Assembly: GCA_002409725.1 (NCBI GenBank)
Contig: DHOI01000053.1
Coordinates: 12,259-20,766, forward strand
Reading direction: 5' to 3'
From: Christensenella sp. UBA5394
GTDB lineage: Bacteria > Bacillota > Clostridia > Christensenellales > CAG-138
Length of the DNA: 8,508 bases
Of the stretch, positions 6,422 to 8,508 are shown in pieces. Under the pieces are notes generated by a model. It saw nothing but the letters and a program-made list of their open reading frames with translations. It had not been told where the DNA came from and did not search any database. The first letter of the stretch is position 1, and every line of letters starts with the position of its first letter. Made by a program: the position numbers and the translations under genes.

Positions 6422-7222
6422 ATGAGCAAATGGTCCGATATCAAGATGTATGAGCTTTCGATCCCCATCGGCATTAATACCCCCCCGTGGCCGACCTATG
6501 AACCCCTGCAAATGAAGTTCTTTAAGCGGCTCGCCCCCAACGGCGCGAACGGCCAGCTTTTGACGCACTCCAACCATGTGGGCACCCACCTGGACGGCCC
6601 GCTGCACTTTGATACCGCCGGCCGCGACATCGCTTCCCTCGAGCTCACCAAGCTCTGCGCGCCGGGCGCTGTGGTCGACCTGAGCGACCAGGCCGAGGAC
6701 TGGGGCATCTACACCCCGCAGGATATCGAAAAGCGCGTGGAAGTGAAGGAGGGCGACATCCTTATCATCAACACCGGCTACCACAAGTTCGGCTGGGATT
6801 CCCCCAATGCGGACGAGCGCCGTTATATGCTGCGCCACCCCGGCCCCTCGCTGGATTTCATCGACTGGGTACGCGCTAAGAAGATCAAGTGGATCGGTGT
6901 GGACTGCGGAAGCGCGGACCATCCCATGAACACCAAGATCCGCGATTGGGAGCCCATGGAGGCCAAGGCCTGCGATGCGGTGTTCCAGAAGCGCTATGGC
7001 AAGACGCTCAACGAGGTTTATCCCTGGCCGGAGCATTATCAGGCCATGCACATTGAACTCTTCTGCAAGCCCTATGAGGCCATCCATGCCGAGTGCCTGG
7101 GCGGCGAGATCGATAAGCTGAGCAACAAGCGCGTTGTAATCGGCTGCTTCCCCTGGAAGCTGGTGGACGGCGAAAGCTGTATCAGCCGCATCGTCGCCTT
7201 CGATGGCTTCGACGACGTTTAA
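6422..7222 (+). CDS. Cyclase-family metal-dependent hydrolase (kynurenine formamidase/isatin hydrolase superfamily)
   Basis: The 266-residue protein carries the signature of the cyclase family: SNHVGTHLDGPLHF, with His52, His56, Asp58 and His62 in the positions that bind the metal and shape the active site in KynB and isatin hydrolase. GVDCGSADHP (159-168) and IHAECLGGEID (221-231) correspond to the later conserved blocks. These enzymes hydrolyse amide, formamide or lactam bonds; despite the name they usually open rings. At 266 residues it is longer than KynB (about 209). The gene begins 38 bases after the allG stop with a strong AGGAGG, so it belongs to the same operon. A plausible job is releasing the open-chain ureido or amide intermediate used by the carbamoyltransferase. 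The substrate cannot be read from the sequence. No signal peptide is seen; the protein is cytoplasmic. Confidence 0.88.
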   Translation: MSKWSDIKMYELSIPIGINTPPWPTYEPLQMKFFKRLAPNGANGQLLTHSNHVGTHLDGPLHFDTAGRDIASLELTKLCAPGAVVDLSDQAEDWGIYTPQDIEKRVEVKEGDILIINTGYHKFGWDSPNADERRYMLRHPGPSLDFIDWVRAKKIKWIGVDCGSADHPMNTKIRDWEPMEAKACDAVFQKRYGKTLNEVYPWPEHYQAMHIELFCKPYEAIHAECLGGEIDKLSNKRVVIGCFPWKLVDGESCISRIVAFDGFDDV

Positions 7223-7231
7223 AAGCATGTA

Positions 7232-7283
7232 CCGAGGGCCGACGGCAAAAACACTTGCTGCCGGCCCTCGGCAATTGGTTTTG
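7232..7283 (+). terminator. Strong hairpin with T-rich tail between the cyclase and amidohydrolase genes
   Basis: CCGAGGGCCG (7232-7241) pairs perfectly with CGGCCCTCGG (7262-7271). After one mismatch the stem continues with CGGCA (7243-7247) against TGCTG (7256-7260), one pair being G-U, leaving a loop of 8 bases. The following bases, CAATTGGTTTTG, are T-rich but interrupted by GG. This resembles an intrinsic terminator with an imperfect tail, or an intercistronic stabilising or attenuating hairpin. It starts 9 bases after the cyclase stop. I see no convincing promoter in 7272-7305 for a separate downstream transcript. Confidence 0.6.
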
Positions 7284-7319
7284 GGGAATATCCAAAAGAG
7301 ACCGATGGAGGAAAAACGC

Positions 7320-8508
7320 ATGGCATATGATTTGCTGATCACCAATGCGCGAACCCGCGCCGGCAAGGGAGAATTGCTTCAAATCGGCATACAGGATGGC
7401 AAGATCGCGGCGATCGCGCCCTCGCTCGCGGGCGGGGCGGGCCAGGTGATCGACGCCGGCGGCGGGCTGGTAACGGAATCCTTCGTCAACGGCCACCTAC
7501 ACCTGTGCAAGGTCTATACCTTAGAGATGGCGGGCCAGGCGGCGCTGGGCGAATACCACCATGGCGGCATGGGCGGCGCGATGACTGCTATCGAGCGCGC
7601 GGCGGATTTTAAGGCTGCTTATGATGAAAGCTGGATCCTGCCCAATGTGCGGCGCGTATGCGAGCTGGCGCTGCGCTATGGCAATACCCATATCCGCGCC
7701 TTTGCGGATGTGGATTCCAAAGCCCGGCTGGAGGGTATCAAGGCGCTCCTAAAAGCCCGCGAGGAATACAAGGGCAAGGTGGAGCTGCAGGTGGTGGCCT
7801 TTCCGCAGGATGGGGTAGAGCGCGAACCCGAGGCGGAGAGCTATATGAAGCAGGCGCTGGAGATGGGCGCGGACGTGGTGGGCGGCATCCCTTGGATCGA
7901 GTTCACCAAGGCCGATGAGCAGGCGCATGTGGATAAGATGTTCGATCTTGCGGTGAAATACAATAAAGATGTTTCCATGCTGCTGGATGATGTGGGCGAC
8001 GCGGATGAAAAAACGCTGGAGATGGCAGCCGTGCGTGCCATCCAGGAAGAGTGGCAGGGCCGCATTACCGCGCAGCACTGCCGCGCCATGGCGCTCTATG
8101 ACGAAAACTACTTCCGTAAGCTGGTATCCCTGCTCAAAAAGGCGGGCATCGGCCTGGTGGCGGATCCACATACCGGCCCGCTGCACGCCCGCGTGCGCGA
8201 TTTGGTTGCCGCCGGTATCCCGGTAGCCCTCGGCCAGGACGACATCGCGGATGCTTACTACCCCTATGGCCGCTGCAACATGCAGGAGATCGCCTTCCTG
8301 GCTTCCCACCTGATGTGGATGACCTCGTTTGAGGATATGGAGACCCTGTACGATATGATAACCACCTCGGCTGCCAAGGTGCTGGGCATCAAGGGCCATG
8401 TGCTGGAGGTGGGCGGCAACGCCGACCTGGTGGTGCTCAGGGCGCAGGATGTATATCACGCCATCTGGGAGCATGAAGCGCCGTTGTATGTGATCAAGGA
8501 TGGCAAAG
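7320..8508 (+). CDS. Cytosine deaminase-like amidohydrolase with altered active site (3' end cut by window)
   Basis: An open frame of 396 codons runs off the window end; the family is usually about 420 residues, so only the last few dozen are missing. ATG 7320 has TGGAGGA at 7306-7312. Compared from memory with E. coli CodA, conserved parts are the metal-binding pair in NGHLHL (His59, His61), LQVVAFPQDG with the substrate-contacting Gln157, GADVVGGIP, ITAQHCRAM with His253, and GQDDIADAYYPYGRCNM with Asp307. The segment matching the CodA HCDE motif reads LLDD. The metal-ligand His (CodA 214) is therefore Leu221 and the proton-shuttle Glu (CodA 217) is Asp224; the His before the metal Asp is Gln306. 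Cytosine deamination is thus doubtful. Given the neighbours, hydrolysis of a cyclic ureide or related amide is a reasonable guess. It may be transcribed at a lower level because of the hairpin upstream. Confidence 0.88.
   Translation, partial: MAYDLLITNARTRAGKGELLQIGIQDGKIAAIAPSLAGGAGQVIDAGGGLVTESFVNGHLHLCKVYTLEMAGQAALGEYHHGGMGGAMTAIERAADFKAAYDESWILPNVRRVCELALRYGNTHIRAFADVDSKARLEGIKALLKAREEYKGKVELQVVAFPQDGVEREPEAESYMKQALEMGADVVGGIPWIEFTKADEQAHVDKMFDLAVKYNKDVSMLLDDVGDADEKTLEMAAVRAIQEEWQGRITAQHCRAMALYDENYFRKLVSLLKKAGIGLVADPHTGPLHARVRDLVAAGIPVALGQDDIADAYYPYGRCNMQEIAFLASHLMWMTSFEDMETLYDMITTSAAKVLGIKGHVLEVGGNADLVVLRAQDVYHAIWEHEAPLYVIKDGK

Noticed and set aside
6418..6453. Tiny 11-residue open frame starting at ATG 6418, just after AGGAGG
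   Set aside because: Spacing to the ribosome site is short and the peptide has no recognisable feature. It could act as a small leader peptide, but chance overlap with the real ATG four bases later is simpler.
1..8508. CRISPR arrays, tRNA/rRNA genes, insertion sequences, direct-repeat arrays
   Set aside because: Almost the whole window is explained by tightly packed coding sequence. I saw no regularly spaced repeats, transposase or structural RNA signatures.

Overview
The window is a compact run of eight plus-strand genes and the tail of a ninth. It looks like a catabolic operon from a GC-rich (about 60% by eye) anaerobic bacterium. Strong AGGAGG-type ribosome sites, short gene gaps and the gene families suggest a high-GC clostridial member of the Bacillota. 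That placement is an inference; no rRNA or other marker gene is present.

Layout. Bases 1-53 look like the last codons of an upstream gene. Bases 54-196 hold a GC-rich stem-loop and a strong ribosome site but no clear promoter. Then come a GNAT-like acetyltransferase (197-871), a thiolase-fold enzyme (895-2091) and its likely DUF35 zinc-ribbon/OB-fold partner (2104-2469). Next is a three-gene block matching the E. coli oxamate carbamoyltransferase subunits, in the order AllH/DUF2877 (2489-3379), FdrA/AllF (3385-4959) and AllG/DUF1116 (4956-6383). A cyclase-family metal hydrolase (6422-7222) follows. After a 97-base gap with a strong hairpin comes a cytosine deaminase-like amidohydrolase (from 7320) that is cut by the window end.

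How it may work together (inference). The AllFGH family is known to split a ureido acid (oxalurate) with phosphate into an amide and carbamoyl phosphate, which carbamate kinase can use to make ATP. Two hydrolases of ring- or amide-opening families lie beside it, so the substrate may be a cyclic ureide, imide or similar heterocycle that is opened to a carbamoylated acid and then phosphorolysed. The thiolase/DUF35 pair and the GNAT protein are not part of the classical allantoin pathway and point to an acyl or acyl-CoA step on the carbon skeleton. No carbamate kinase, transporter or regulator lies in the window, so the substrate cannot be named.

The two most unusual points are active-site changes read directly from the DNA. 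The thiolase has proline where the nucleophilic cysteine should be and also lacks the second catalytic cysteine. The amidohydrolase has leucine and aspartate where cytosine deaminase has a metal-ligand histidine and the proton-shuttle glutamate. Both enzymes probably do chemistry different from their family label, which makes this a good candidate for an undescribed carbamoyl-phosphate-yielding degradation pathway.
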